The position numbers and the translations under genes were made by a program. Positions 1 to 5,552 of a DNA stretch of 5,552 nt are shown piece by piece. Below the pieces are notes generated by a model that was given only the letters and a program-made list of their open reading frames with translations, searched no databases and was not told the origin of the DNA. Where the stretch lies: positions 1 through 5,552 of the forward strand of contig JAUWSD010000090.1 of NCBI GenBank assembly GCA_030610225.1, read 5' to 3'. The stretch is from Chloroflexota bacterium. GTDB lineage: Bacteria; Chloroflexota; Anaerolineae; Anaerolineales; UBA11579. Each line of letters opens with the position of its first letter. Within the stretch, counting starts at the first letter, position 1.

Positions 1-1022
1 GTGGCCAATTCATCCAGGATGGTATTGATGTCGCCGTCCATTATCGCAGGCAGGTTATGGGTGGTGAATGAAATTCGATGATCTGTGATGCGAGACTGCG
101 GGTAATTATATGTGCGGATCTTTTCTGAGCGGTCGCCAGAGCCAACCTGGGAGCGCCTTTCCTTGGCGACCTCATCTGCTTGTTTTTGTTCTTCCATCTC
201 GAAGAGACGGGCCCTGAGAATTGACATCGCACGCAGCCTGTTTTGAAGCTGGGATCGCTCATCCTGACATTGGATCACTATACCAGTTGGCAGGTGAGTA
301 ATTCGCACAGCAGTAGAGTTCTTCTGGACGCTTTGCCCGCCAGCACCAGCTGATTTATAAACATCCATTTTTATATCTCGATCAGGTATGTTAATCTCAA
401 CTTCATCAACTTCAGCCAATACAGCTACTGTGGCTGTGGATGTGTGGATGCGCCCCTGGGATTCGGTTGCAGGAACACGCTGCACCCTATGGACACCAGA
501 TTCAAATTTCAACCTGGAGAATGCTCCCTTTCCATCGATCTTGAAGGTAACTTCTTTGATCCCGCCAACGCCAGTCTCACTGAGAGACATTATTTCTGTT
601 TTCCAGCCCTGGTGCTCAGCGAACATTGTATACATGCGATAAAGGTCAGAACCAAAAATGCCAGCCTCATCACCGCCTGCTCCAGCTCTGATCTCAACGA
701 TCACATTCTTGTCATCGCGTTTATCTTTAGGCAGGAGCATACCTTTGATCTCAGATTCAAGTTTTTTGATCAGCGGTTCAAGCTCTTCGATCTCCATTTT
801 CGCTAATTCTGCAATTTCAGCGTCATCATCCGAAGCCATTGTCTTTGCCTCGTCCAATCTTGATAAGGACAATTTGTATTTTTCTGCTTTTTTAACCAGG
901 GGCTCAAGGTCTGAACGTTCTTTGGAAAGTTCGGAGGCGCGTTTATAGTCATCCCCGACTTCCATTAATTGATCATTGAGCTCGGAATATCTGTTTTCTA
1001 TTCCTTTAATTTTATCTAGCAT
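1..1022 (-). CDS. prfA: Peptide chain release factor 1 (RF1), 3' end cut by window edge
   Basis: RF1 recognises UAA and UAG in the ribosomal A site and triggers hydrolysis of peptidyl-tRNA. The minus-strand frame is open from ATG at 1022 to the window edge: 340 codons against about 355-360 in the family, so only about 20 C-terminal residues are missing. The N-terminus (MLDKIKGIENRYSELNDQL) matches the Bacillus-type RF1 start and is followed by a helical domain to about residue 95. Then come the PCRF-type segment (VEIRAGAGGDEAG), the stop-codon-reading tripeptide PAT at residues 184-186 within HRVQRVPATESQGRIHTS (RF2 would have SPF), and the catalytic loop GAGGQ with GGQ at 228-230. The conserved stretches RITHLPTGIVIQCQDERSQ and GSGDRSEKIRTYNYPQSRITDHR follow. 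Gln230 is the expected site of methylation by PrmC, whose gene often follows prfA but would lie outside this window. No frameshift is seen. The gene is divergent from the vWA gene and has its own promoter. Confidence 0.97.
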   Translation of the reverse strand, partial: MLDKIKGIENRYSELNDQLMEVGDDYKRASELSKERSDLEPLVKKAEKYKLSLSRLDEAKTMASDDDAEIAELAKMEIEELEPLIKKLESEIKGMLLPKDKRDDKNVIVEIRAGAGGDEAGIFGSDLYRMYTMFAEHQGWKTEIMSLSETGVGGIKEVTFKIDGKGAFSRLKFESGVHRVQRVPATESQGRIHTSTATVAVLAEVDEVEINIPDRDIKMDVYKSAGAGGQSVQKNSTAVRITHLPTGIVIQCQDERSQLQNRLRAMSILRARLFEMEEQKQADEVAKERRSQVGSGDRSEKIRTYNYPQSRITDHRISFTTHNLPAIMDGDINTILDELA

Positions 1023-1025
1023 AAA

Positions 1026-1030
1026 CTCCT
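1026..1030 (-). promoter_or_regulatory. Ribosome binding site of prfA
   Basis: AGGAG on the minus strand lies three bases before the ATG at 1022. The spacing is shorter than the usual 5-9 bases. The start is still preferred because MLDKIKGIENRY aligns with known RF1 N-termini. Confidence 0.6.
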
Positions 1031-1085
1031 GCCTGAATTTGAGTATTTTCCGAAATGTACTTCGTTTATCAGAATTAGCCAAAAG

Positions 1086-1115
1086 ATTATACCATCTGGA
1101 ACATTTTGATCGCAA
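1086..1115 (-). promoter_or_regulatory. Promoter for prfA (extended -10, sigma-70 type)
   Basis: On the minus strand, TTGCGA (1115-1110, four of six matches to TTGACA) is followed by an 18-base spacer and a perfect TATAAT (1091-1086). The -10 is preceded by TGG, giving the extended -10 form TGnTATAAT. Transcription would start near 1079 and give a leader of about 57 bases before the prfA ATG. The -35 box overlaps that of the opposite-facing promoter. The match is by consensus only. Confidence 0.65.
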
Positions 1116-1134
1116 ATTTCGTCTTTTATGTAAT
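1106..1134 (+). promoter_or_regulatory. Promoter for the VIT/vWA gene (sigma-70 type)
   Basis: TTGATC (1106-1111, four of six matches to TTGACA), an ideal 17-base spacer, then TGTAAT (1129-1134, five of six matches to TATAAT). Transcription would begin near 1141, eight bases before the Shine-Dalgarno sequence, giving a leader of only about 21 bases. The spacing and position relative to the gene support it; there is no experimental evidence. Confidence 0.55.
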
Positions 1135-1138
1135 TACA
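1129..1138. repeat. 10-bp perfect palindrome TGTAATTACA over the -10 box
   Basis: TGTAATTACA equals its own reverse complement and covers the whole proposed rightward -10 box plus four bases towards the start point. A dimeric repressor bound here would block that promoter. Short AT-rich palindromes also arise by chance, so an operator role is only a suggestion. Confidence 0.35.
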
Positions 1139-1148
1139 AACATGTATC

Positions 1149-1156
1149 AGGAGGAG
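1149..1156 (+). promoter_or_regulatory. Ribosome binding site fixing the vWA gene start
   Basis: AGGAGGAG is a strong Shine-Dalgarno match; the AGGAGG core ends seven bases before ATG 1162. The reading frame stays open upstream to an ATG at 976, inside antisense prfA sequence. This site and the signal peptide that follows show that translation starts at 1162. Confidence 0.85.
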
Positions 1157-1161
1157 CCACG

Positions 1162-3525
1162 ATGAAAAAGAATATCAAAATTATTATAAGTTTAACTTTT
1201 GCACTGACCTATGCACTTGTGTTTTCAGGTCTGGCATTTGCAGACGGGATCATCATTCCAGAACCTCCGATATGCGGTACTGGTTCTTGCCCGGAGCCAT
1301 TCCCTATTGAGTTTTTGGTGATCAAATATCATCATGTTGATGTTGAGATCATTGACCAGATCGCAGTCACACATGTTGATCAGGTTTTTTTCAACCCAAA
1401 TGAATATGCTGTGGAGGGAACCTATGTCTTTCCGCTGCCGCTGGATGCAACTGTAACTGAATTTATTCTGTGGATAGACGGAGAGCCAGTTGAGGGGGAG
1501 GTGCTGGACGCAAATGAAGCCAGACAGGTCTATGAAGAGATCGTAAGACAGATGGTTGATCCGGCTTTGCTGGAATATGTGGGGCAGGGGGCGGTACGAG
1601 CTTCTGTGTTCCCGATCCCGGCTGGTGGAGATCGCAGGATCGAGCTTGAATACACCCAGGCACTCAGCTCAGAAAACGGTTTGATCAAATACACTTATCC
1701 GTTGAACACAGAGAAATTCTCTATTGAGCCGCTGGGGTCTGTTTCAGTCAATGTTGAGATCGAGTCAAATCAGGCTGTTCGGGCAGTTTATTCTCCAACA
1801 CATCCTGTTGATGTAGTGAATTATTCAAAAACTCACGTTGTGGCAGGATATGAGGATCGAAATGTAACGCCTGACACTGATTTCACTTTATTCTATTCAA
1901 TTGGTGAGAATGAAGCATTTCACCTCCTGACCTATAGGGATCCGTCAGATCCATTTGATTCAAATGGATATTTCTTATTGATGCTGGCACCGGAACCAGA
2001 TGTGGATCATAAAGTGCTTTCAAAGGATGTGATCCTGGTGCTGGATAAGTCAGGCAGTATGGATGGTGAAAAATTCATTCAGGCTCAGGCTGCTTTGAGA
2101 TACATTCTTGAGCATTTGAATCCGGATGACAGATTCAATGTGATCAGTTTCAGTACTGGATTGGCAATGTTTGACAACGAGCTTCAACCAGCATCCCAGG
2201 CAGATGAAGCAATAGACTGGGTTGATAGTTTATGGCCAGCTGGGGGGACTGATATAAATCGGGCATTACTGGAAGCAGCATATATGGCTGACCAGGAAAG
2301 GCCAACTTATTTGATCTTTATGACAGATGGCCTGCCAACGCAAGGCGAACAGAATGTTGACAGGATCATCAGTAATTTCTCTGAAAATTCAAAATCGAAT
2401 ATCCGTTTATTTGCATTCGGGGTTGGATATGATGTGGATACATTTTTACTGGGCACTTTAGCACAGGAAAATCACGGGGCGACCACCTATGTTCTCCCAG
2501 GAGAATCCCTGGATGAGGTCATCTCAGGTTTTTATGAAAAGATCAGCACACCTGTTATGACTGACCTTGAGCTGGATTTTGGAGATATAAAGGTCTATGA
2601 TGTTTATCCAAACCCGCTGCCGGATCTGTTTTCCGGTTCGCAGATCATTATCACAGGAAGATATAGAGGTGCGGGGATTGAAGATGTGATCCTGCGAGGC
2701 AGGGTCAATGAAGACAGCCAAAGAATCATCTTCGAAGATCAGGTCTTTAGCCGTGATACCAGAGATGATGGAAAACATTTGGAAACCATTCCCCGTTTGT
2801 GGGCAACCAGGAAGATCGGGTATTTGCTAAACCAGATCAGACTATACGGTGTCGATGAGGAAACTGTGGATCAGATCGTGAAATTGTCGATCAGATTTGG
2901 GATCGTGACACCATATACTTCCTATCTTGTTACTGAAGATATGGCATTAGGCGAATCAGCGCAGGATGACATCGCGGCTGAGGAGTTTGAACGAATTTCA
3001 TCAGAATCTAACGCTCCAACTTCAGGTATGGATGCGGTCGAAAAGGCAGTTGGTGAAGGGAATTTGCTGGACGCAGACTCAAGCTATGAAATGGCTGATG
3101 ATGTTGGCGGCGTAGATGTCTCTGAAGTTGTAAAGGTCCTTGGTCAGCAAACATTCGTATATGTTGATGGCGTTTGGATCGATACTCGTTTTGATCCGAA
3201 TGAAATGAGGGTCGTGGAAGTCGAATTCCTCTCGGATGAGTACTTTGACCTGATCGCTGAAAACCAGAGCTTGGGAGTAGCTTTTTCTCTGGGCAGCAAT
3301 GTTATCGCGATCTTTGATGGGACTATTTACTCAGTTGCCCCCAAAGGAGAAGAGAACCCAATTGGTGAAGGGATCGAACAAAACGGGTCAGATAATATCG
3401 AAGTCATTACCGATGATGACTCATCCGGATTTGAACTTTCAAACCTACTGGATGGAAGCTGCTTGAACGGGGTCTTTGCTCTACTGCTCCCAGCAGTTGG
3501 GATAGTCCTGAAACGCAGACTATAA
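1162..3525 (+). CDS. Exported VIT and von Willebrand factor A domain protein
   Basis: This 787-residue protein is predicted to be exported and held at the cell surface. Residues 1-27 form a classic signal peptide (MKKNIK, a hydrophobic core, then AFA before Asp28). A VIT domain (vault/inter-alpha-trypsin type) spans about 48-180, with the family-like segments FPLPLDATVTEFILWIDG and EARQVYEEIV. A vWA domain spans about 288-460 and has a complete metal-binding MIDAS set: D295-K-S297-G-S299, T363 in GGTDIN, and D389 in MTDG. A beta-rich region follows, then the conserved motif IRFGIVTPYTSYLVTE (577-592). The last part has a TFVYVDGVWIDTRFDP segment and an acidic linker. The tail is GSCLNG (765-770), a hydrophobic stretch and KRRL. 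The only cysteines are C38, C43 and C767. Family members act in adhesion or protein assembly through the metal site; the ligand here is unknown. The gene appears to be transcribed alone, between its own promoter and a terminator. Confidence 0.93.
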   Translation: MKKNIKIIISLTFALTYALVFSGLAFADGIIIPEPPICGTGSCPEPFPIEFLVIKYHHVDVEIIDQIAVTHVDQVFFNPNEYAVEGTYVFPLPLDATVTEFILWIDGEPVEGEVLDANEARQVYEEIVRQMVDPALLEYVGQGAVRASVFPIPAGGDRRIELEYTQALSSENGLIKYTYPLNTEKFSIEPLGSVSVNVEIESNQAVRAVYSPTHPVDVVNYSKTHVVAGYEDRNVTPDTDFTLFYSIGENEAFHLLTYRDPSDPFDSNGYFLLMLAPEPDVDHKVLSKDVILVLDKSGSMDGEKFIQAQAALRYILEHLNPDDRFNVISFSTGLAMFDNELQPASQADEAIDWVDSLWPAGGTDINRALLEAAYMADQERPTYLIFMTDGLPTQGEQNVDRIISNFSENSKSNIRLFAFGVGYDVDTFLLGTLAQENHGATTYVLPGESLDEVISGFYEKISTPVMTDLELDFGDIKVYDVYPNPLPDLFSGSQIIITGRYRGAGIEDVILRGRVNEDSQRIIFEDQVFSRDTRDDGKHLETIPRLWATRKIGYLLNQIRLYGVDEETVDQIVKLSIRFGIVTPYTSYLVTEDMALGESAQDDIAAEEFERISSESNAPTSGMDAVEKAVGEGNLLDADSSYEMADDVGGVDVSEVVKVLGQQTFVYVDGVWIDTRFDPNEMRVVEVEFLSDEYFDLIAENQSLGVAFSLGSNVIAIFDGTIYSVAPKGEENPIGEGIEQNGSDNIEVITDDDSSGFELSNLLDGSCLNGVFALLLPAVGIVLKRRL

Positions 3526-3532
3526 AAAGATT

Positions 3533-3561
3533 AGAGCCTCTCATTTGATAGGCTCTTTTTT
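3533..3561 (+). terminator. Rho-independent terminator, possibly bidirectional
   Basis: A perfect 7-bp stem, AGAGCCT (3533-3539) with AGGCTCT (3550-3556), closes a 10-base loop. It is followed by a run of six T (3556-3561, the first T belonging to the stem). It starts eight bases after the vWA stop codon. Read on the minus strand, the same stem lies just past the transporter stop codon (3564) and is followed by AATCTTTTTA. It could therefore end both convergent transcripts, with the weaker T-run on the minus side. Confidence 0.88.
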
Positions 3562-3563
3562 GT

Positions 3564-4805
3564 TTAAGTTGTGATTGCTTCAGGCTTTTTATTTGGAAGG
3601 ATGGTTTTGCTGAGGACTGCGGAAAACAGGAGCAGAATTCCTACCGCGGTAAATATCCAATTGATATTTGAGTAAAAAATGATCAATCCACCTATTAGAG
3701 GTGCTATCGCACGCCCGGCAGAGTTGATCGAAGTATCCATTCCGTAAACAAAACCTTCTGCACCCGGGTCAGTATATCTGGCAAGGAGGGCACTGATCAT
3801 AGGCAATATTCCCCCCATGGCGACTCCGACAAGAGCCTGCATAACCAATATCTGCCAACCAGCAGTTATAAAACTTTGGGGTATGTAAAGAAACCCTGCA
3901 GCAAGCAGGCTGACAAATAAGACTTTTCTGTGCCCAATACGATCCCCAAGTTTTCCAAGATAGATGGCACTTAAAGTTGTCGCTCCTGAGGCAATTCCGA
4001 TAATAAGACCAATGAAACTATTTTCGTTAGTTGAATCAGTTATTATTCCGGCAATAAAAATTGGAAGGAATGGAATAATGAGCATTCGTCCAAGCTGACT
4101 GAGGAAGCGCAGTAATAAAGTTGGGGTAACGCCAGCTTGTTTGAAGATGTTTCTTATCTCAGCAAATAAATTTGTTTTTACTTGCTCCACCTTTGTTCTG
4201 ATTGGCGGTTCTTCATGGACCCAGAAAGTGACCATGAAAGCACTGATCAATAGCAGGGCACCTGTTACATAGAAGGCAGAGCTGTATCCGAAAGTGTCCG
4301 CCAAATATCCACCTATCAGGGGGCCAAAAGCCAAGCCTGAACCCAAACCGACCTGTAACATCCCCATTGCATAACCAGTGTGTTTTCGCGGAGTGACCGA
4401 TGCGATCAAGGCGTTATTGGCGGAAACAGTTCCGGTGATCAAGCCCTGGATCGTTCTAAGGAGTACAAGCTGTTCGGCATTTTGTACAAAGGCCATTGAA
4501 GTAAGCAGGATCGCTCCACCAAACTGAGCTCGCTGCACCATTATTTTTTTGCCAAAACGGTCAGCCAAATTTCCCCAGATCGGAGCAGCGATCATCATTG
4601 AGAATGCCTGCCCGGAGAATACCAGGCCAGCCAATAACTCAATATCCAGGCCGTATACTGAACCGAGGTCTTCGACGAATAAGGGCAGGAATGGGAAAAT
4701 GATCGAGAATCCAACTGCTGTAAAGAGCTGGACAAAAAACAATATCAATAATGTCCGCTTCCAGGGTTCAATGTTTAGCAGGGGATTTTTAGTTTTGTTG
4801 TCCAC
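3564..4805 (-). CDS. MFS drug-efflux transporter, DHA1 family, MdtG-like
   Basis: This 413-residue inner-membrane protein is expected to export drugs or other small hydrophobic compounds in exchange for protons. Its length and roughly twelve hydrophobic segments fit a complete DHA1 antiporter. Visible motifs are motif A GNLADRFGKK (78-87) after TM2, the motif B-type Arg117 in LLRTIQG, and the antiporter motif C GLGSGLAFGPLIGG (153-166) in TM5. A second motif A copy, LGKLGDRIGHRK (283-294), lies between the two halves. PFLPLFVEDLG, NALIA..TPR and LGKLGDRIG resemble E. coli MdtG from memory, so MdtG-like is preferred over TetA or NorA, but the substrate cannot be read from sequence. Translation appears to start at GTG: an in-frame stop lies shortly upstream, the next ATG would fall inside TM2, and EPWKR aligns with the MdtG N-terminus. 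No Shine-Dalgarno is visible before the GTG. It lies 46 bases after the SbcC-like gene, same strand, with no terminator between, so co-transcription is likely. Confidence 0.93.
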   Translation of the reverse strand: MDNKTKNPLLNIEPWKRTLLILFFVQLFTAVGFSIIFPFLPLFVEDLGSVYGLDIELLAGLVFSGQAFSMMIAAPIWGNLADRFGKKIMVQRAQFGGAILLTSMAFVQNAEQLVLLRTIQGLITGTVSANNALIASVTPRKHTGYAMGMLQVGLGSGLAFGPLIGGYLADTFGYSSAFYVTGALLLISAFMVTFWVHEEPPIRTKVEQVKTNLFAEIRNIFKQAGVTPTLLLRFLSQLGRMLIIPFLPIFIAGIITDSTNENSFIGLIIGIASGATTLSAIYLGKLGDRIGHRKVLFVSLLAAGFLYIPQSFITAGWQILVMQALVGVAMGGILPMISALLARYTDPGAEGFVYGMDTSINSAGRAIAPLIGGLIIFYSNINWIFTAVGILLLFSAVLSKTILPNKKPEAITT

Positions 4806-4813
4806 AAGATTGA

Positions 4814-4819
4814 ATTCTA
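4814..4819 (-). promoter_or_regulatory. Weak -10-like box just before the transporter GTG
   Basis: TAGAAT on the minus strand matches five of six TATAAT positions and ends eight bases before the GTG, which would place a transcript start at or next to the start codon. No acceptable -35 box is found at 16-18 bases, and the gene is probably also read from the upstream SbcC-like gene. Tentative. Confidence 0.2.
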
Positions 4820-4851
4820 CTACAATGCTTCAGGATAGAGTTTATGAGCGG

Positions 4852-5552
4852 CTAGATAATATTCACTACACTGCCAGAGTTTGTCTTTTCTACCTCTATC
4901 CTGGTTGGGAAAGCTTCTTTTAGTGAGTCGATATGTGTGATTACTAATATCTTCTCAAAGCGATCTTTGATCGAATTGATGGCATACACCAATCGCTGCA
5001 TTCCGACTTCGTCCTGGCTTCCAAAACCCTCGTCAATTACGAGTGTTTGCAGCTTTGCACCAGCTCTCTGGGAGAGCACTTCTGACAAAGCAAGACGGAC
5101 TGCGAAGTTTATGCGGAATGCTTCTCCTCCAGAGAACATCTCATAATCCCGCTCACCTTGGCCATCTCGAATCCTGAGGTCCAATGTTTCCTGTAGGTCG
5201 CTGCGTTTTTTATCCTTGTACTCTTTCTGGGTGACAAAGGATATTGTCATATCTCCACCGCTGAGACTTTGCAGGATCTCATTAGCCTTGCGCTCGATCT
5301 GAGGAAGGGCCTGCTCGATCAGAAGGGCAGGCACGCCGTCCTTTCCGAATGCCCGTTCCAGCTCCTGATACTGGGACAGGTTAATGGTCAGTTCGCTGCG
5401 TTCTGCTTCAAGTTCGGCTTTGCGAGACTTTAAAGTCTCCAACACATTCACTTTTTGCTGGGCTGCACCAACTTCCTGACGCAGTTTGTTCTCATCTTCC
5501 TGCACCTTTAACATCTCACGCTCTGTTTCAAGCAGGTCGGGGATCTTTGACA
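4852..5552 (-). CDS. sbcC: SbcC/Rad50-type nuclease ATPase subunit, C-terminal part only
   Basis: This is the C-terminal 232 codons of an SMC-like ATPase. The frame stays open to the right edge, so the N-terminal Walker A half, the zinc hook and most of the coiled coil lie outside. SbcC pairs with the nuclease SbcD and uses ATP to process DNA ends and hairpins. A Glu/Lys/Leu-rich coiled coil fills the first 60 or so visible residues. Then come the Rad50-family segment FGKDGVPALLIEQALPQIE, a beta strand region (GGDMTISF), the ABC signature FSGGEAFR (bases about 5113-5136), Walker B with catalytic Glu and D-loop (LQTLVIDEGFGSQD, about 5013-5054), and the H-loop VITHIDSL (about 4921-4944). All catalytic elements expected of this half are present and intact. 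SbcC is preferred to SMC or RecN because of the GVPALLIEQALPQIE block, though the missing N-terminus leaves some doubt. The MFS gene follows 46 bases downstream. Confidence 0.88.
   Translation of the reverse strand, partial: SKIPDLLETEREMLKVQEDENKLRQEVGAAQQKVNVLETLKSRKAELEAERSELTINLSQYQELERAFGKDGVPALLIEQALPQIERKANEILQSLSGGDMTISFVTQKEYKDKKRSDLQETLDLRIRDGQGERDYEMFSGGEAFRINFAVRLALSEVLSQRAGAKLQTLVIDEGFGSQDEVGMQRLVYAINSIKDRFEKILVITHIDSLKEAFPTRIEVEKTNSGSVVNII

Noticed and set aside
41..262. Minus-strand frame of 73 codons
   Set aside because: It overlaps prfA on the same strand in another frame, while the prfA frame is intact and conserved.
388..948. Several open plus-strand frames of 84-120 codons
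   Set aside because: They lie antisense to the well-conserved prfA gene, overlap one another, lack ribosome sites and give low-complexity Ser/Phe-rich translations.
976..1161. A longer vWA protein starting at ATG 976
   Set aside because: The extra 62 residues would come from antisense prfA and the promoter region. The strong AGGAGG and signal peptide at 1162 mark the true start.
1023..1161. Riboswitch or leader peptide before the vWA gene
   Set aside because: The predicted leader is only about 21 bases and has no conserved aptamer-like structure; the prfA leader of about 57 bases shows no strong hairpin by eye.
1463..1663. Minus-strand frame of 66 codons within the vWA gene
   Set aside because: It is antisense to the VIT domain, rich in Pro and His, and has no recognisable motif or ribosome site.
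2524..2778. Minus-strand frame of 84 codons within the vWA gene
   Set aside because: It is antisense to a conserved coding region and shows no independent coding evidence.
3526..3563. Small RNA or attenuator in the convergent gap
   Set aside because: Only a simple 7-bp stem with a T-run is present and the space is 38 bases, which is fully explained by a terminator.
4549..5146. Plus-strand frames of 124 and 69 codons
   Set aside because: They are antisense to the transporter and SbcC-like genes, whose motifs are clear.

Overview
The window reads as an ordinary piece of bacterial chromosome. It carries four protein genes and almost no spare DNA; the longest gene-free stretch is 139 bases. By eye the base composition is about 45% G+C. 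The form of the release factor 1 gene (GAGGQSVQKN around the GGQ loop), together with a secreted VIT/von Willebrand A protein and an SbcC-type ATPase, points tentatively to an Anaerolineae-like member of the Chloroflexota. That placement rests on remembered family resemblance, not on a search.

Layout: (1) prfA, release factor 1, on the minus strand from 1022 leftwards, running off the left edge with roughly the last 20 codons missing. (2) A 139-base divergent intergenic region (1023-1161). It holds two good sigma-70-type promoters facing opposite ways, whose -35 boxes overlap, and a 10-bp perfect palindrome over the rightward -10 box. (3) A plus-strand gene (1162-3525) for a 787-residue exported VIT + vWA protein with an intact metal-binding (MIDAS) motif and a Cys/hydrophobic/Lys-Arg-Arg C-terminal tail. 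(4) A rho-independent terminator (3533-3561) in the 38-base gap between two convergent genes. (5) A minus-strand DHA1-family MFS drug-efflux transporter resembling MdtG (3564-4805), starting at GTG. (6) The C-terminal ATPase part of an SbcC/Rad50-type protein on the minus strand (4852 to the right edge), 46 bases upstream of the transporter and probably co-transcribed with it.

The genes do not form one pathway: translation termination, an envelope adhesion or assembly protein, efflux, and DNA double-strand-break processing. I see no phage, transposon, CRISPR, toxin-antitoxin or RNA gene, and no convincing new multi-gene system. The points most worth a second look are the sorting-like tail of the vWA protein, the overlapping divergent promoters, and a roughly threefold excess of GATC that shows up as context-dependent isoleucine codon choice.
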